A stretch of 64,000 nt of DNA, taken from NCBI RefSeq assembly GCF_900105245.1, contig NZ_FNSZ01000001.1, positions 6,508,001-6,572,000 of the forward strand, in the 5' to 3' direction. Under the pieces are notes generated by a model. That model saw nothing but the letters and a program-made list of their open reading frames with translations. It did no database searches and was not told the DNA's origin. The stretch is from Streptomyces sp. 1222.5. Lineage in GTDB: Bacteria > Actinomycetota > Actinomycetes > Streptomycetales > Streptomycetaceae. This document shows positions 15,323-23,556 of this stretch, piece after piece. The first letter of the stretch is position 1. Every line of letters starts with the position of its first letter. Both the position numbers and the translations under genes were made by a program.

Positions 15323-16777
15323 ATGTCGCTCACCCGCAGGGACTTCGCCAGGAAATCCGCGATCACCGGTGCCGGGGTCGCCCTGGCGGGCAGCGTCGGC
15401 GCACTCGCCACCGCGCCGAACGCCCTCGCGTCCACGGAGACCGACACCGAGAGCGCGGACGGCGCGCCGGCACACGGCCACCACGGCGTCGGCTACGGCC
15501 CGCTGCTCCCCGACCCCGACGGCATCCTCGCGCTGCCCGCCGGGTTCCGGTACGAGATCATCACCTACAGCGGGAAGACCAAGCTGGAGTCGGGCGAGTT
15601 CACCCCGTCCAACCACGACGGCACCGCCACCTTCCGCGGCCCCCGCGGCACCACCCTCCTCGTCAACAACCACGAGCTGGCCGGCGCCCGCGCCCAGTGG
15701 CCGCACCCTGTGCCGCTCACCGAGGGCCTCGTCTACGACCCCGCCGCGGCCGGCGGCTGCACCGTCGTCGAGGTCCGCCACGGCGGCGAGGTCGCCGAGT
15801 GGGTGGGCATCGCCGGCACCGCCACCAACTGCGCGGGCGGCAGCACCCCGTGGGGCACCTGGCTGACCTGCGAGGAGACCGAGGACAAGGCCGGCAAGAA
15901 CGGCTTCACCAAGGACCACGGCTACGTCTTCGAGGTCGACCCCGAGGACCGCCGGGCCAACCGCGACCCCAAGCCCGTCAAGGCCTTCGGCCGCTACGCC
16001 CACGAGGCCGTCGTCATCGACCCCAAGCTCGGCCACGCGTACCTCACCGAGGACGCCTCCAGCCCCAACGGCCTGTTCTACCGCTGGGCCCCGCCGGAGG
16101 GCTTCCGCCACGGCCGCGGCAAGCTGCGCACCCTCGCGGACGACGCGGGCGTGCTCCAGGCCTTCAAGTGCTTCGACTCCGGCGGCACGTTCGTCGACGA
16201 CCTCTCCCGCGCCACGAAGGTCGGCACGGTCTTCGGCGTCGACTGGGTGGACGTCCCCGACCGCGACGCGAAGACGGTCTCCGTCCGCAAGCAGTTCACG
16301 ACCGGCCAGGTCACCCGCGCCCGCAAGCTGGAGGGCATGTGGTGGGGCGACGGCGGCGTCTACGTCGTCTCCTCCTACGCCCGTGCGGAGAGCCCGGTCC
16401 AGCACGACGGCCAGGTCTGGTTCTACGACCCCAAGCGCCGCACCCTGACCCTGAAGGTCCTGCTCGGGGTGAACCCCGACCCGGCCGAGGACGGCGCCTT
16501 CGACGGCCCGGACAACATCACCGTCTCCCCCTACGGCGGCCTGGTCATCGCCGAGGACGGCGAGGGCGTCCAGCACCTGTTCGGCGCCACCGACAGCGGC
16601 CGCACCTACCCGATCGCACGCAACGAGCTGAACATCGGCACCCCGGAGGAGCCCGAGTACAGCGAGTTCACCGGCGTCACCTTCTCCCCGGACGGCCGCA
16701 CCCTGTTCGCCAACATCCAGACCCCCGGCATCATGCTGGCCGTCACCGGTCCCTGGAAGCGGCAGAAGCGGGGCTGA
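15323..16777 (+). CDS. phoX: Tat-exported PhoX-family alkaline phosphatase (DUF839)
   Basis: 484 residues. The N-terminus has a twin-arginine signal (TRRDFARKSAITGAG, hydrophobic core to about residue 30, Ala-x-Ala cleavage near LAS-TE). The rest is a PhoX-type beta-propeller: LLVNNHELAGA, EGLVYDPAAAGGCTVVE, TCEETED, RYAHEAVVIDPKLGHAYLTED, MWWGDGGVYVVSSYA, GPDNITVSPYGGLVIAEDGEG. Conserved Glu and Asp in these blades bind the Fe/Ca cofactors in characterised PhoX. It releases phosphate from phosphomonoesters outside the cell. The putative PHO box upstream fits phosphate-starvation control. RBS AGGAG is present. Confidence 0.88.
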   Translation: MSLTRRDFARKSAITGAGVALAGSVGALATAPNALASTETDTESADGAPAHGHHGVGYGPLLPDPDGILALPAGFRYEIITYSGKTKLESGEFTPSNHDGTATFRGPRGTTLLVNNHELAGARAQWPHPVPLTEGLVYDPAAAGGCTVVEVRHGGEVAEWVGIAGTATNCAGGSTPWGTWLTCEETEDKAGKNGFTKDHGYVFEVDPEDRRANRDPKPVKAFGRYAHEAVVIDPKLGHAYLTEDASSPNGLFYRWAPPEGFRHGRGKLRTLADDAGVLQAFKCFDSGGTFVDDLSRATKVGTVFGVDWVDVPDRDAKTVSVRKQFTTGQVTRARKLEGMWWGDGGVYVVSSYARAESPVQHDGQVWFYDPKRRTLTLKVLLGVNPDPAEDGAFDGPDNITVSPYGGLVIAEDGEGVQHLFGATDSGRTYPIARNELNIGTPEEPEYSEFTGVTFSPDGRTLFANIQTPGIMLAVTGPWKRQKRG

Positions 16778-16888
16778 ATCCCGCGCCGCGATTAATTCGC
16801 TCGCCCGTCCCGCGGCCCCCTCCTAGAGTGATGTTCGTCCAGGAGCGGGAGCCGCCGGCCTCGATCCCCGGACACCGAAGAAATTCAC

Positions 16889-16970
16889 GCACCTCCCGGT
16901 GCGAAGGCAACGGCTACTTCCCTTTCCCGGAATGAAGAACAGCCGTCGCCGAGCTGATCTCGGGAGGCGC
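16889..16970 (+). ncRNA. Structured element A upstream of ro60; Y-RNA-like stem-loop without tRNA module
   Basis: An 82-nt fold: CCTCCCG (16892-16898) pairs with CGGGAGG (16961-16967); ACGGCT (16910-16915) pairs with AGCCGT (16941-16946); CTTC/GAAG closes an inner loop. Its 5' side, 16897-16920, matches 16988-17011 of element B at 21 of 24 positions. Its 3' side (CTGATCTCGGG, 16954-16964) matches B at 10 of 11. The shared sequence, beginning GGTGCGAAGGCA, resembles the Ro-binding strand of vertebrate Y RNAs (GGUCCGAAGGUAGUG in hY1). It may be a second Y RNA or the 5' half of a larger one. Its last nine bases are also the first arm of element B, so the two folds compete. Confidence 0.55.
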
Positions 16971-17140
16971 GACACATGGTGGGTGTCCGGTGCGCAGGCA
17001 GCGGTTACTTCTTTGATCGGACGGTTGCGGGTTCGAGTCCCGTCACCGACCCCGGGTCGGTGTAGCTCAATCGGTAGAGCATCTGGATAAGTCCGCAGCC
17101 GACTTCTGAACTCGGGCACCCTCCATTTGTCGCGCCTCCC
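16962..17140 (+). ncRNA. Y RNA with circularly permuted tRNA-like module (element B), partner of Ro60
   Basis: A 179-nt fold directly upstream of ro60. Terminal helix: 16962-16988 pairs with 17114-17140 at 24 of 27 positions as Watson-Crick pairs, the rest being one G-U, one C-U and one U-U. Inside lie helices CGGTT/AGCCG (17002-17006, 17097-17101) and CGGAC/GTCCG (17018-17022, 17091-17095). These enclose tRNA parts in permuted order: T-arm GCGGG-TTCGAGT-CCCGT (17027-17043), acceptor strand CACCGAC (17044-17050), a CCCGG loop, acceptor strand GTCGGTG (17056-17062), TA, then D-arm GCTC-AATCGGTA-GAGC (17065-17080). The acceptor ends are joined and the anticodon arm is replaced by the Ro60-binding helix, as in YrlA-type bacterial Y RNAs. 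Transcript ends are not determined. Confidence 0.85.
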
Positions 17141-17183
17141 TCCGAAAAGGCCACGAACAGTCACGAATTCGGGGGAATTCACC

Positions 17184-18767
17184 ATGGCGCGATTCAACAC
17201 GCGTACGACCAGGGCACAGCCGAAGTCGGCGGTCACGTCGACCGGCCGCATCCTGCGGACCTACGAGGGCGGACGGGGGCAGGAGCGCGACCCTCGCTCC
17301 GAGCTCTTCCTGCTCGCGGTGGCGAACTTCGTCTCGCAGGACACCTTCTACGAGAAGGGCGCCGACCGCGACGACCGGTACACCCGCCTCGTGCGCGACC
17401 TCGCCGTGACCGACCCGGTCTGGACGGCCGGGCTGCTGCGCTGGCTGCGCGGTGACGGCAACATGCGGACGGCCTCGATCGTGGGCGCCGCCGAGTACGT
17501 GCACGCGCGTCTCGCGGCCGGCGCGACCGACGGACCGTCGAACCGGCAGGTCGTGGACTCCGTGCTGCAGCGTCCGGACGAGCCCGGCGAGCTGCTGGCC
17601 TACTGGACGTCGACGTACGGCCGCGCCGTGCCCAAGCCCGTCAAGCGAGGTGCCGCCGATGCCGTACGACGGCTGTTCCACGCCAAGTCGCTGCTCAAGT
17701 ACGACACCGCGACCAAGGGTTACCGCTTCGGCGACATCCTGAACCTCGTGCACGCGTCCCCGGACGCGGACAAGCCGTGGCAGGGCGAGCTGTTCCGGTA
17801 CGCCCTCGACCGCCGGCACAACCCGGACACCGCCGTGCCGCCCGCGTCGCTCCCGGTGCTCACCGCGCACCGCGAGCTGATGGCCCTGCCGGTCGCCGAG
17901 CGCCGGGCGGTCGTCACCTCGCCCGGCGGCGCCGAGCGGCTGGCCGCGGCCGGGATCACCTGGGAGGCGCTCGCGGGCTGGCTCCAGGGCCCGATGGACA
18001 AGGCGGCCTGGGAGGCCGTCATCCCGTCCATGGGAGCGATGGCGCTGGTCCGCAACCTGCGCAACTTCGACCAGGCCGGAGTGTCCGACGAGGTCGCGGC
18101 CCGGGTCGCCGCGCGGATCAGCGACCCCGAGCAGGTGGCACGCTCGCGGCAGTTCCCCTTCCGCTACCTGGCCGCCTACCAGCACGCGCCGTCGCTGCGC
18201 TGGTCCTACCCGCTGGAGCAGGCGCTCGGCCACTCGCTGGCCAACGTGCCGGCGCTGCCGGGCCGGACCCTGGTGCTGGTCGACCGGTCGGGCTCGATGT
18301 TCTGGTCGCCGGTGTCCGAGCGCTCGCAGCTCAACCGGGCCGACGCGGCGGCGATCTTCGGCACCGCCCTCGCGCTGCGGGCGGCGAGCGCCGACCTCGT
18401 GCAGTTCGGTTCGACCAGCGACAAGGTGAGGTTCCGCAAGGGGGAGTCGGTGCTGAAGGTCCTGGAGCGCTTCGGTGACCTGGGCGGCACCGACACCACC
18501 GCGGCGGTGCGCCGGCACTACAAGAAGCACGACCGGGTGCTGATCGTCACCGACGAGCAGTACGCGCCGAGCGGGCACGGCGGCCCGACCGCCCAGATCC
18601 CGGACCGGATCCCGGTCTACACCTGGAACCTGGAGGGCTACCGGGCGGGCCACGGCCCGTCGGGCTCGGGCAATCGGCACACCTTCGGGGGTCTCTCGGA
18701 CGCGGCGTTCCGGATGGTGCCGCTGATCGAGGCGGCCCGCGACACCCGCTGGCCGTGGCAGCACTGA
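17184..18767 (+). CDS. Ro60 orthologue (TROVE and von Willebrand factor A domains)
   Basis: 527 residues from ATG 17184, with GGGGG nine bases upstream. The N-terminal TROVE domain (about residues 15-350) is built of HEAT-like helices that form a ring binding RNA ends and Y RNA. Typical stretches are FLLAVANFVSQDTFYEKG, LLRWLRGDGNMRTASIVGAAE and ALVRNLRNFDQAGV. The C-terminal vWA domain (about 355-527) has an intact MIDAS: DRSGSM (about residue 367), GGTDTT and VTDEQ. Bacterial Ro60 (Rsr) works with exoribonucleases such as PNPase, tethered by Y RNA, in rRNA maturation and stress RNA decay. A Y RNA lies 43 bp upstream, so both may share one transcript. Confidence 0.95.
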   Translation: MARFNTRTTRAQPKSAVTSTGRILRTYEGGRGQERDPRSELFLLAVANFVSQDTFYEKGADRDDRYTRLVRDLAVTDPVWTAGLLRWLRGDGNMRTASIVGAAEYVHARLAAGATDGPSNRQVVDSVLQRPDEPGELLAYWTSTYGRAVPKPVKRGAADAVRRLFHAKSLLKYDTATKGYRFGDILNLVHASPDADKPWQGELFRYALDRRHNPDTAVPPASLPVLTAHRELMALPVAERRAVVTSPGGAERLAAAGITWEALAGWLQGPMDKAAWEAVIPSMGAMALVRNLRNFDQAGVSDEVAARVAARISDPEQVARSRQFPFRYLAAYQHAPSLRWSYPLEQALGHSLANVPALPGRTLVLVDRSGSMFWSPVSERSQLNRADAAAIFGTALALRAASADLVQFGSTSDKVRFRKGESVLKVLERFGDLGGTDTTAAVRRHYKKHDRVLIVTDEQYAPSGHGGPTAQIPDRIPVYTWNLEGYRAGHGPSGSGNRHTFGGLSDAAFRMVPLIEAARDTRWPWQH

Positions 18768-18789
18768 GCCGCGACGGCCGGCATCGGGC

Positions 18790-18821
18790 GTGGCCCGCAC
18801 TTCACGGGGGGTGCGGGCCAC
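18790..18821 (+). terminator. Terminator hairpin after ro60
   Basis: An 11-bp perfect stem, GTGGCCCGCAC (18790-18800) with GTGCGGGCCAC (18811-18821), and a 10-nt loop, 22 bp after the ro60 stop. Confidence 0.75.
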
Positions 18822-18913
18822 ACCCGTGTCCGCGCGCGGGCGCACGCCGGGACCGGCCGGGCCGGGGATCGGTAAAATCCGGGGAGAACCGCCGGTTCGC
18901 GAGGAGTTGCTGG

Positions 18914-19480
18914 ATGTCGCACGTCAGGCCCATGCGCGCGGACGCTCGGCGCAATTACGAGCGGTTGCTGGAGGTGGCGGCGGAGGCCTTCGCCGAGCAC
19001 GGGGAGAACGCGTCGCTCGACCAGATCGCCAAGCGGGCGGGCGTCGGCTCCGGCACGCTGTACCGGCACTTCCCCACGCGGCAGGCGCTGCTGGAGGCGG
19101 CGTACGTGGACCGGATCGAGGCGCTCGGCAGACGCGCCGACGAGCTGGCGGCGGAGCTGCCGCCGGAGGAGGCGCTCCCGGCGTGGCTGACCGAGCTGTG
19201 CGCCGCCACGATACGACTGCGGGGCATGAAGGCCCTGTTGGGCGCGGCCGTCGCGGACGGCGGCGCGGTGGCGGTGACGGCCTGCGGTACGGCGGTGCAG
19301 GGGGCGGCGACCCGGCTGGTCGGGGCCGCTCAGGAAGCCGGGTTCCTGCGGGCCGACCTCTCGGCGATCGAGGTGCTGCGGCTGGCGCACGGGGTGGCCA
19401 CGGCGTCGGAGCTGGGAGGCGGGGGGCCGGAGGAGATCCGCCGGTATCTGACCTTGCTGTGGGCGGGGCTGCGGGCGTAG
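18914..19480 (+). CDS. TetR/AcrR-family transcriptional regulator
   Basis: 188 residues from ATG 18914, with GAGGAG eight bases upstream. The N-terminal DNA-binding domain is clear: RRNYERLLEVAAEAFAEHGE, then LDQIAKRAGVGSGTLYRHFP (the HTH, about residues 38-57), then TRQALLEAAYVDRI. The C-terminal ligand domain is Ala/Gly-rich and begins about residue 75. These repressors usually respond to a small hydrophobic ligand and control a neighbouring gene, but here the neighbours point away or are convergent, so the target may be its own promoter or a distant gene. A terminator hairpin follows. Confidence 0.88.
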   Translation: MSHVRPMRADARRNYERLLEVAAEAFAEHGENASLDQIAKRAGVGSGTLYRHFPTRQALLEAAYVDRIEALGRRADELAAELPPEEALPAWLTELCAATIRLRGMKALLGAAVADGGAVAVTACGTAVQGAATRLVGAAQEAGFLRADLSAIEVLRLAHGVATASELGGGGPEEIRRYLTLLWAGLRA

Positions 19481-19485
19481 CGGGC

Positions 19486-19518
19486 GGCCTGCGCGCGGGG
19501 CTGTCCTGCGCGCAGGCC
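19486..19518. terminator. Bidirectional terminator between tetR and terD genes
   Basis: An 11-bp perfect inverted repeat, GGCCTGCGCGC (19486-19496) with GCGCGCAGGCC (19508-19518), loop 11 nt, in the 70-bp gap between convergent genes. Confidence 0.75.
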
Positions 19519-19550
19519 GGAGTCGTCCGCGGAACCGGGGCTCCGGGGAG

Positions 19551-20759
19551 CTACAGCGCCCTCGCCCCCGGGTCCACCATGTTGCGGACCGTGCGGGCCT
19601 TGACGAAGTCGCCGATCGCCGTCATGTCCCACTCGCCGGAGAACTGGCGGACGAGCTTGGCCATCATGACGCCCGTCTGCGGCTCGGCGCCGGTGAGGTC
19701 GAAGCGGACCAGTTCCTCGCCCGTCGCCGTGTCGACGAGACGGCAGTACGCCTTGGCGACCTCCGTGAACTTCTGTCCGGAGAACGAGTTGACGGTGAAG
19801 ACCAGGCCGGTGACGTCCTGGGGGATGCGGCCGAGGTCGACCACGATGACCTCGTCGTCGCCGCCGCCCTCGCCGGTCAGGTTGTCCCCGGAGTGCTTGA
19901 CCGCGCCGTTCAGGATCGTCAGCTTGCCGAAGTAGCAGCTGTCGATGTGGTTGCGCTGCGGGCCGTAGGCGATGACCGAGGCGTCCAGGTCGATGTCCTT
20001 GCCACGGAACGCGGGCTCCCAGCCGAGGCCCATCTGCACCCGGGAGAGCAGCGGCCGGCCGCCCTTGACCAGGGACACGGTCTGGTTCTTCTGCAGGCTG
20101 ACCCGGCCCTTGTCCAGGTTGATCTTCCCGGCGCCCGGCGCGGGGGGAGCGGGCGGTGCCGGGGGCATGGGGGGAGCGGCCGGGGCGGACACCGCCGGGG
20201 CCGGCGGGGCCGGCGGGGCGGCGGGTGCTTGCGGTGCGGCGGCGGGAGCGGCGGCCGGTTCCTCCACCGTCACGCCGAAGTCCGTGGCGATGCCGGCCAG
20301 TCCGTCGGCGTACCCCTGGCCGACGGCGCGGGCCTTCCACTGGCCGTTGCGGCGGTAGATCTCGACGATGACCAGTGCGGTCTCGGTGCCGAGCTGCGGC
20401 GGTGTGAACGAGGCCAGTTCGGTGCCGCCGTCCGCGTCGCGGATCGTGGCGGTCGGCTCGATGCCCTGGAAGGTCTGGCCGGCGGCGTCCGGGCTGGCGG
20501 TGACCACGATCTTCTCGATGTCGGACGGTACGGCCGCGGTGTCGACCGTGATGGCGTCGGGTGACGTACCGCCGCCGGAGCGGTACGTCACGCCGGGGCC
20601 CGCCGGCTGGTTGTAGAAGATGAAGTCGTCGTCCGAGCGCACCTTGCCGTCGGCGGTGAGCAGCAGGCCCGACACGTCGAGCCGCACCGGGGCGGCGACG
20701 TCCACCGTCACGCGCGCGGCGGAGAGAGGGATGTTCGAGCCAGGGGTCATAGCTGTCAT
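19551..20759 (-). CDS. Double TerD-domain protein (tellurium-resistance/stress family)
   Basis: 402 residues. Two TerD folds are joined by a Pro/Ala linker (about residues 170-212). The first shows FIFYNQPAGPGVTYR and IEKIVVTASPD and ends GQGYADGLAGIATDFG. The second shows GLGWEPAFRGKDIDLDASV, CYFGKLTILNGAVKHSGDNLTGEGGGDDE and TVNSFSGQKFTEV. The Asp-rich GDNLTGEGGGDDE stretch is the calcium-binding site known for TerD. Such proteins assist tellurite or general envelope stress resistance in the cytoplasm; Streptomyces have many paralogues. The start could be three codons later (ATG 20750). MTxMTPGSNIPL is the usual family N-terminus, so I keep 20759. Confidence 0.88.
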   Translation of the reverse strand: MTAMTPGSNIPLSAARVTVDVAAPVRLDVSGLLLTADGKVRSDDDFIFYNQPAGPGVTYRSGGGTSPDAITVDTAAVPSDIEKIVVTASPDAAGQTFQGIEPTATIRDADGGTELASFTPPQLGTETALVIVEIYRRNGQWKARAVGQGYADGLAGIATDFGVTVEEPAAAPAAAPQAPAAPPAPPAPAVSAPAAPPMPPAPPAPPAPGAGKINLDKGRVSLQKNQTVSLVKGGRPLLSRVQMGLGWEPAFRGKDIDLDASVIAYGPQRNHIDSCYFGKLTILNGAVKHSGDNLTGEGGGDDEVIVVDLGRIPQDVTGLVFTVNSFSGQKFTEVAKAYCRLVDTATGEELVRFDLTGAEPQTGVMMAKLVRQFSGEWDMTAIGDFVKARTVRNMVDPGARAL

Positions 20760-20810
20760 GCCGGGTGAACGAACGAGGTGGCTTTACCGTTCCCTTACCA
20801 GCCGATCGGC

Positions 20811-21800
20811 CTACGGCACCACGACGATCTTCCGTCCCACCCCGGCCGCGAACTGCTCCAGCGCCTGAGGGTAGCGCTCCAGCGGGATCCGGTCGCTGAT
20901 GAAGACGTCCGGGTCCAGCACCCCGCCGGCGAACAGTTCGGCGGCCCGCTCGAAGCTGTGCAGCACGGCCATGGAGCCGGTGATGGTGATCTCCTGGTTG
21001 TAGACGCGGTACGGGTCGATGGTGACCCGGGTCGCGTAGTCGGCCACACCGAACTGCAGGAACGTCCCGGCCTTCGCGACCCGGTCCAGGCCGTCCTGGA
21101 TGGCCGCCGCGTTGCCGGTCGCGTCGACCACCACGTCCCAGCCGTGCGGCCGGTCGAGTTCGTCCGCGCCGGCCGCCGCGCCCGAGACGCCGAGCCGGCG
21201 GGCCGTCTCCAGGCGGGCGGGGTTCACGTCGACCACGTCGACGCTCGCCGCGCCGGTCCGCTTGGCCAGTTCCAGCATCATCAGCCCCATGGTCCCGGAA
21301 CCGTAGATCAGGACATGCGCGCCGAGGCGCGACCGGAGCACGTCGTAGCCGCGGACCGCGCAGGAGAGGGGTTCCACCAGGGCCGCGTCCTCGGTGCGCA
21401 CGTGCTCGGGCAGCTTGACGCAGTTGGCCACCGGGGCGAGGGCGTACCGGGCCGCGCCGCCGGCCGTCGTCACGCCGATCGCGGCCCACCGTTCGCACAG
21501 GTTGTTGTGGCCGGTACGGCAGTACCGGCACTCGTAGCAGTACAGCGACGGGTCGACCGCCACCCGGTCGCCGACGGCGACCTCCGTGACCCGGGTGCCG
21601 ACCCCGACCACCTCGCCGGCGAACTCGTGCCCCGGCACGATCGGCAGCTCGGGGGCGAACTCGCCCTGGAGGATGTGCAGGTCGGTGCCGCACAGGCCGC
21701 ACGCGGCGACCTCGACGACGACCTCGCGGGGCCCTGGCGTCGGGTCCGGGACCTCGGTGACGACGGCGCGGCCCACGGACTCGATGACGGCGGCCTTCAT
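20811..21800 (-). CDS. Zinc-dependent medium-chain alcohol/polyol dehydrogenase
   Basis: 329 residues. The catalytic zinc ligands are seen in CGLCGTDLHILQGEF and PGHEFAGEV, and the structural zinc ligands in the four-Cys lobe YCYECRYCRTGHNNLC. The Rossmann segment is VLIYGSGTMGLMMLELAKR. The family oxidises polyols or sugars such as sorbitol, xylitol or arabinitol with NAD+. The ATG overlaps the upstream permease stop (4 bp), making it the last gene of a DeoR-flanked sugar-import operon. It probably performs the first catabolic step on the imported polyol. The specific substrate is not readable from sequence. Confidence 0.85.
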   Translation of the reverse strand: MKAAVIESVGRAVVTEVPDPTPGPREVVVEVAACGLCGTDLHILQGEFAPELPIVPGHEFAGEVVGVGTRVTEVAVGDRVAVDPSLYCYECRYCRTGHNNLCERWAAIGVTTAGGAARYALAPVANCVKLPEHVRTEDAALVEPLSCAVRGYDVLRSRLGAHVLIYGSGTMGLMMLELAKRTGAASVDVVDVNPARLETARRLGVSGAAAGADELDRPHGWDVVVDATGNAAAIQDGLDRVAKAGTFLQFGVADYATRVTIDPYRVYNQEITITGSMAVLHSFERAAELFAGGVLDPDVFISDRIPLERYPQALEQFAAGVGRKIVVVP

Positions 21801-22621
21801 TTCACGGCTCCCAACGACAGGCCCTGGACCAGTTTGTCCTGGGCGGCGAACCCCGCGGCGAGCACCGGCAGGGAGATGACGAGCGACGCGGCGCACACCT
21901 TCGCCAGGAACAGGCCCTGGCTGGTGATGAAGCCGGTCAGGAAGACGGGGGCGGTCTCGGCGACCACGCCCGTCAGGACCCGGGCGAAGAGCAGTTCGTT
22001 CCAGCTGAAGATGAAGCAGATCAGGGCGGTGGCGGCGATGCCGGGCAGGGCGATCGGGGCGACCACGCGCGCGAGGATCACGGGCAGTCGGGCGCCGTCG
22101 ACGCGGGCGGCCTCGATGACGGCGACCGGCACCTCGGCGAGGAAGGACTGCATCATCCACACCGCGATCGGCAGGTTCATGGAGGTGTACAGGACGACCA
22201 GGAGCCAGATGTTGTCGAGCATTCCGGCGTTCTTGGCGAAGAGGTAGATCGGCAGCAGTCCCGCGACGGCCGGCAGCATCTTCGTGGAGAGGAAGAAGAA
22301 CAGGACGTCGGTCCATTTCCGCACCGGGCGGATGGACAGGGCGTAGGCCGCCGGGAGGGCCAGCAGGAGGACGAGGAGCGTGGAGGCCGCGGACGCCACC
22401 AGGGAGTTGATCAGGGCGGGCCAGGGGCTCGCCCCGCCGCCGCTGCCGAAGAACTCGCGGTAGCCGTCGAGGGTCAGCGAGGCGGCGAAGGAGGGCGGAT
22501 TGGCCGCCGCGTCGGCTTCCGAGTGGAAGGACGTCAGCGCCATCCACGCGATGGGCAGGAAGAACACGATCCCGGTCAGCCAGGCCATGAGGCCCAGGCC
22601 GCCTCGGCGCAGGGCACTCAT
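21797..22621 (-). CDS. ABC sugar transporter permease, MalG-type
   Basis: 274 residues with about six membrane helices, starting GLGLMAWLTGIVFFLPIAWMA. The EAA loop that docks the ATPase is VAVIEAARVDGARLPVILARVVAPIALPG (written here as its key part EAARVDGAR, about residues 180-188). It overlaps the genes on both sides by 4 bp. It pairs with the MalF-type permease next to it as an inner-membrane channel for a carbohydrate or polyol. No ATPase gene lies in the operon; in Streptomyces such importers are usually driven by the shared MsiK ATPase encoded elsewhere. Confidence 0.9.
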   Translation of the reverse strand: MSALRRGGLGLMAWLTGIVFFLPIAWMALTSFHSEADAAANPPSFAASLTLDGYREFFGSGGGASPWPALINSLVASAASTLLVLLLALPAAYALSIRPVRKWTDVLFFFLSTKMLPAVAGLLPIYLFAKNAGMLDNIWLLVVLYTSMNLPIAVWMMQSFLAEVPVAVIEAARVDGARLPVILARVVAPIALPGIAATALICFIFSWNELLFARVLTGVVAETAPVFLTGFITSQGLFLAKVCAASLVISLPVLAAGFAAQDKLVQGLSLGAVK

Positions 22622-23556
22622 GCGCGGGACACCTCCTCGCGGAACAGGGACGACACGACGCGCAGGGCGAAGGTCGCGATGACGATCGAGCCGACGACCA
22701 CCAGGACGCCCGCGGCGGAGGCGAGCCCGTTCTCGTGGGCCTGGTAGAAGCTCTGGTAGACGGTGTAGGGCAGGTTGGCGGTGCCGAGGCCGCCGGAGGT
22801 GAGGGTGAAGACGGCGTCGAAGTTCTGCACGATGTAGATCGACCCGAGGAGGGCGCCGAGTTCGAGGTAGCGCCGCAGGTGGGGCAGGGTGAGATGGCGG
22901 AAGATCTGCCAGTCGCTCGCGCCGTCGACGCGGGCGGCCTCGATCTGCTGCTGGTCGCGGCTCTGCAGGCCGGCCAGCAGGATCAGCATCATGAACGGCG
23001 TCCACTGCCACACCAGGGAGGCCTCGACCGCGAGCAGCGGGGTCTTCGAGATCCAGTCCGGCTGCGGGCCGCCCACCATGTGCAGCAACCCGTTGAGCAG
23101 GCCGTACTCGGGGTTGTAGAGCACGTGCTTCCAGAGCAGGGCGGCGGCCACCGGTACGACCAGGAAGGGGGCGATGAGCAGGGTGCGGACGATGCCGCGG
23201 CCGCGGAACCTGCGGTCCAGCAGCAGGGCCAGCGCCAGCCCCAGGACCAGGCTGGCCAGCACCACGGCCGCCGTGAGCAGCACGGTCGTCCACACCGAGT
23301 GGCGCAGGTCCGTGTCGGTCAGCACCTGGCGGTAGTTGTCGAGGCCGGTGAAGTGACGGGCCTTCGGGTAGAGGGCGTTCCAGTCGAAGAAGGAGATCAC
23401 CAGCGTGGCCACGAACGGCAGCTGGGTCACCACGATCATGAAGACCAGGGCGGGCAGCAGCGGGGCCCGGGTGGCCCAGGCGCGCAGCCGGGCCGGGGGC
23501 CGGCGTACCGTCCGTGCGGGAGTGGCCGTGAGCGGGGCCGTCGTCGTCGCTGTCAT
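22618..23556 (-). CDS. ABC sugar transporter permease, MalF-type
   Basis: 312 residues. A basic N-terminal cytoplasmic tail precedes six predicted membrane helices, the first being LLPALVFMIVVTQLPFVATL. The ATPase-docking EAA motif is QQQIEAARVDGASDWQIFRH. It overlaps the solute-binding gene upstream and the MalG-type gene downstream by 4 bp each. It forms a heterodimeric import channel with the latter. Substrate is probably a sugar or polyol, given the adjacent zinc dehydrogenase and DeoR regulator. Confidence 0.9.
   Translation of the reverse strand: MTATTTAPLTATPARTVRRPPARLRAWATRAPLLPALVFMIVVTQLPFVATLVISFFDWNALYPKARHFTGLDNYRQVLTDTDLRHSVWTTVLLTAAVVLASLVLGLALALLLDRRFRGRGIVRTLLIAPFLVVPVAAALLWKHVLYNPEYGLLNGLLHMVGGPQPDWISKTPLLAVEASLVWQWTPFMMLILLAGLQSRDQQQIEAARVDGASDWQIFRHLTLPHLRRYLELGALLGSIYIVQNFDAVFTLTSGGLGTANLPYTVYQSFYQAHENGLASAAGVLVVVGSIVIATFALRVVSSLFREEVSRA

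Noticed and set aside
17056..17081. A normal tRNA gene beginning at the D-arm half
   Set aside because: After the D-arm there is no anticodon arm, T-arm or 3' acceptor strand in the right place; the T-arm and 3' acceptor strand come first. It is a permuted tRNA-like module inside a larger RNA, not a tRNA gene.
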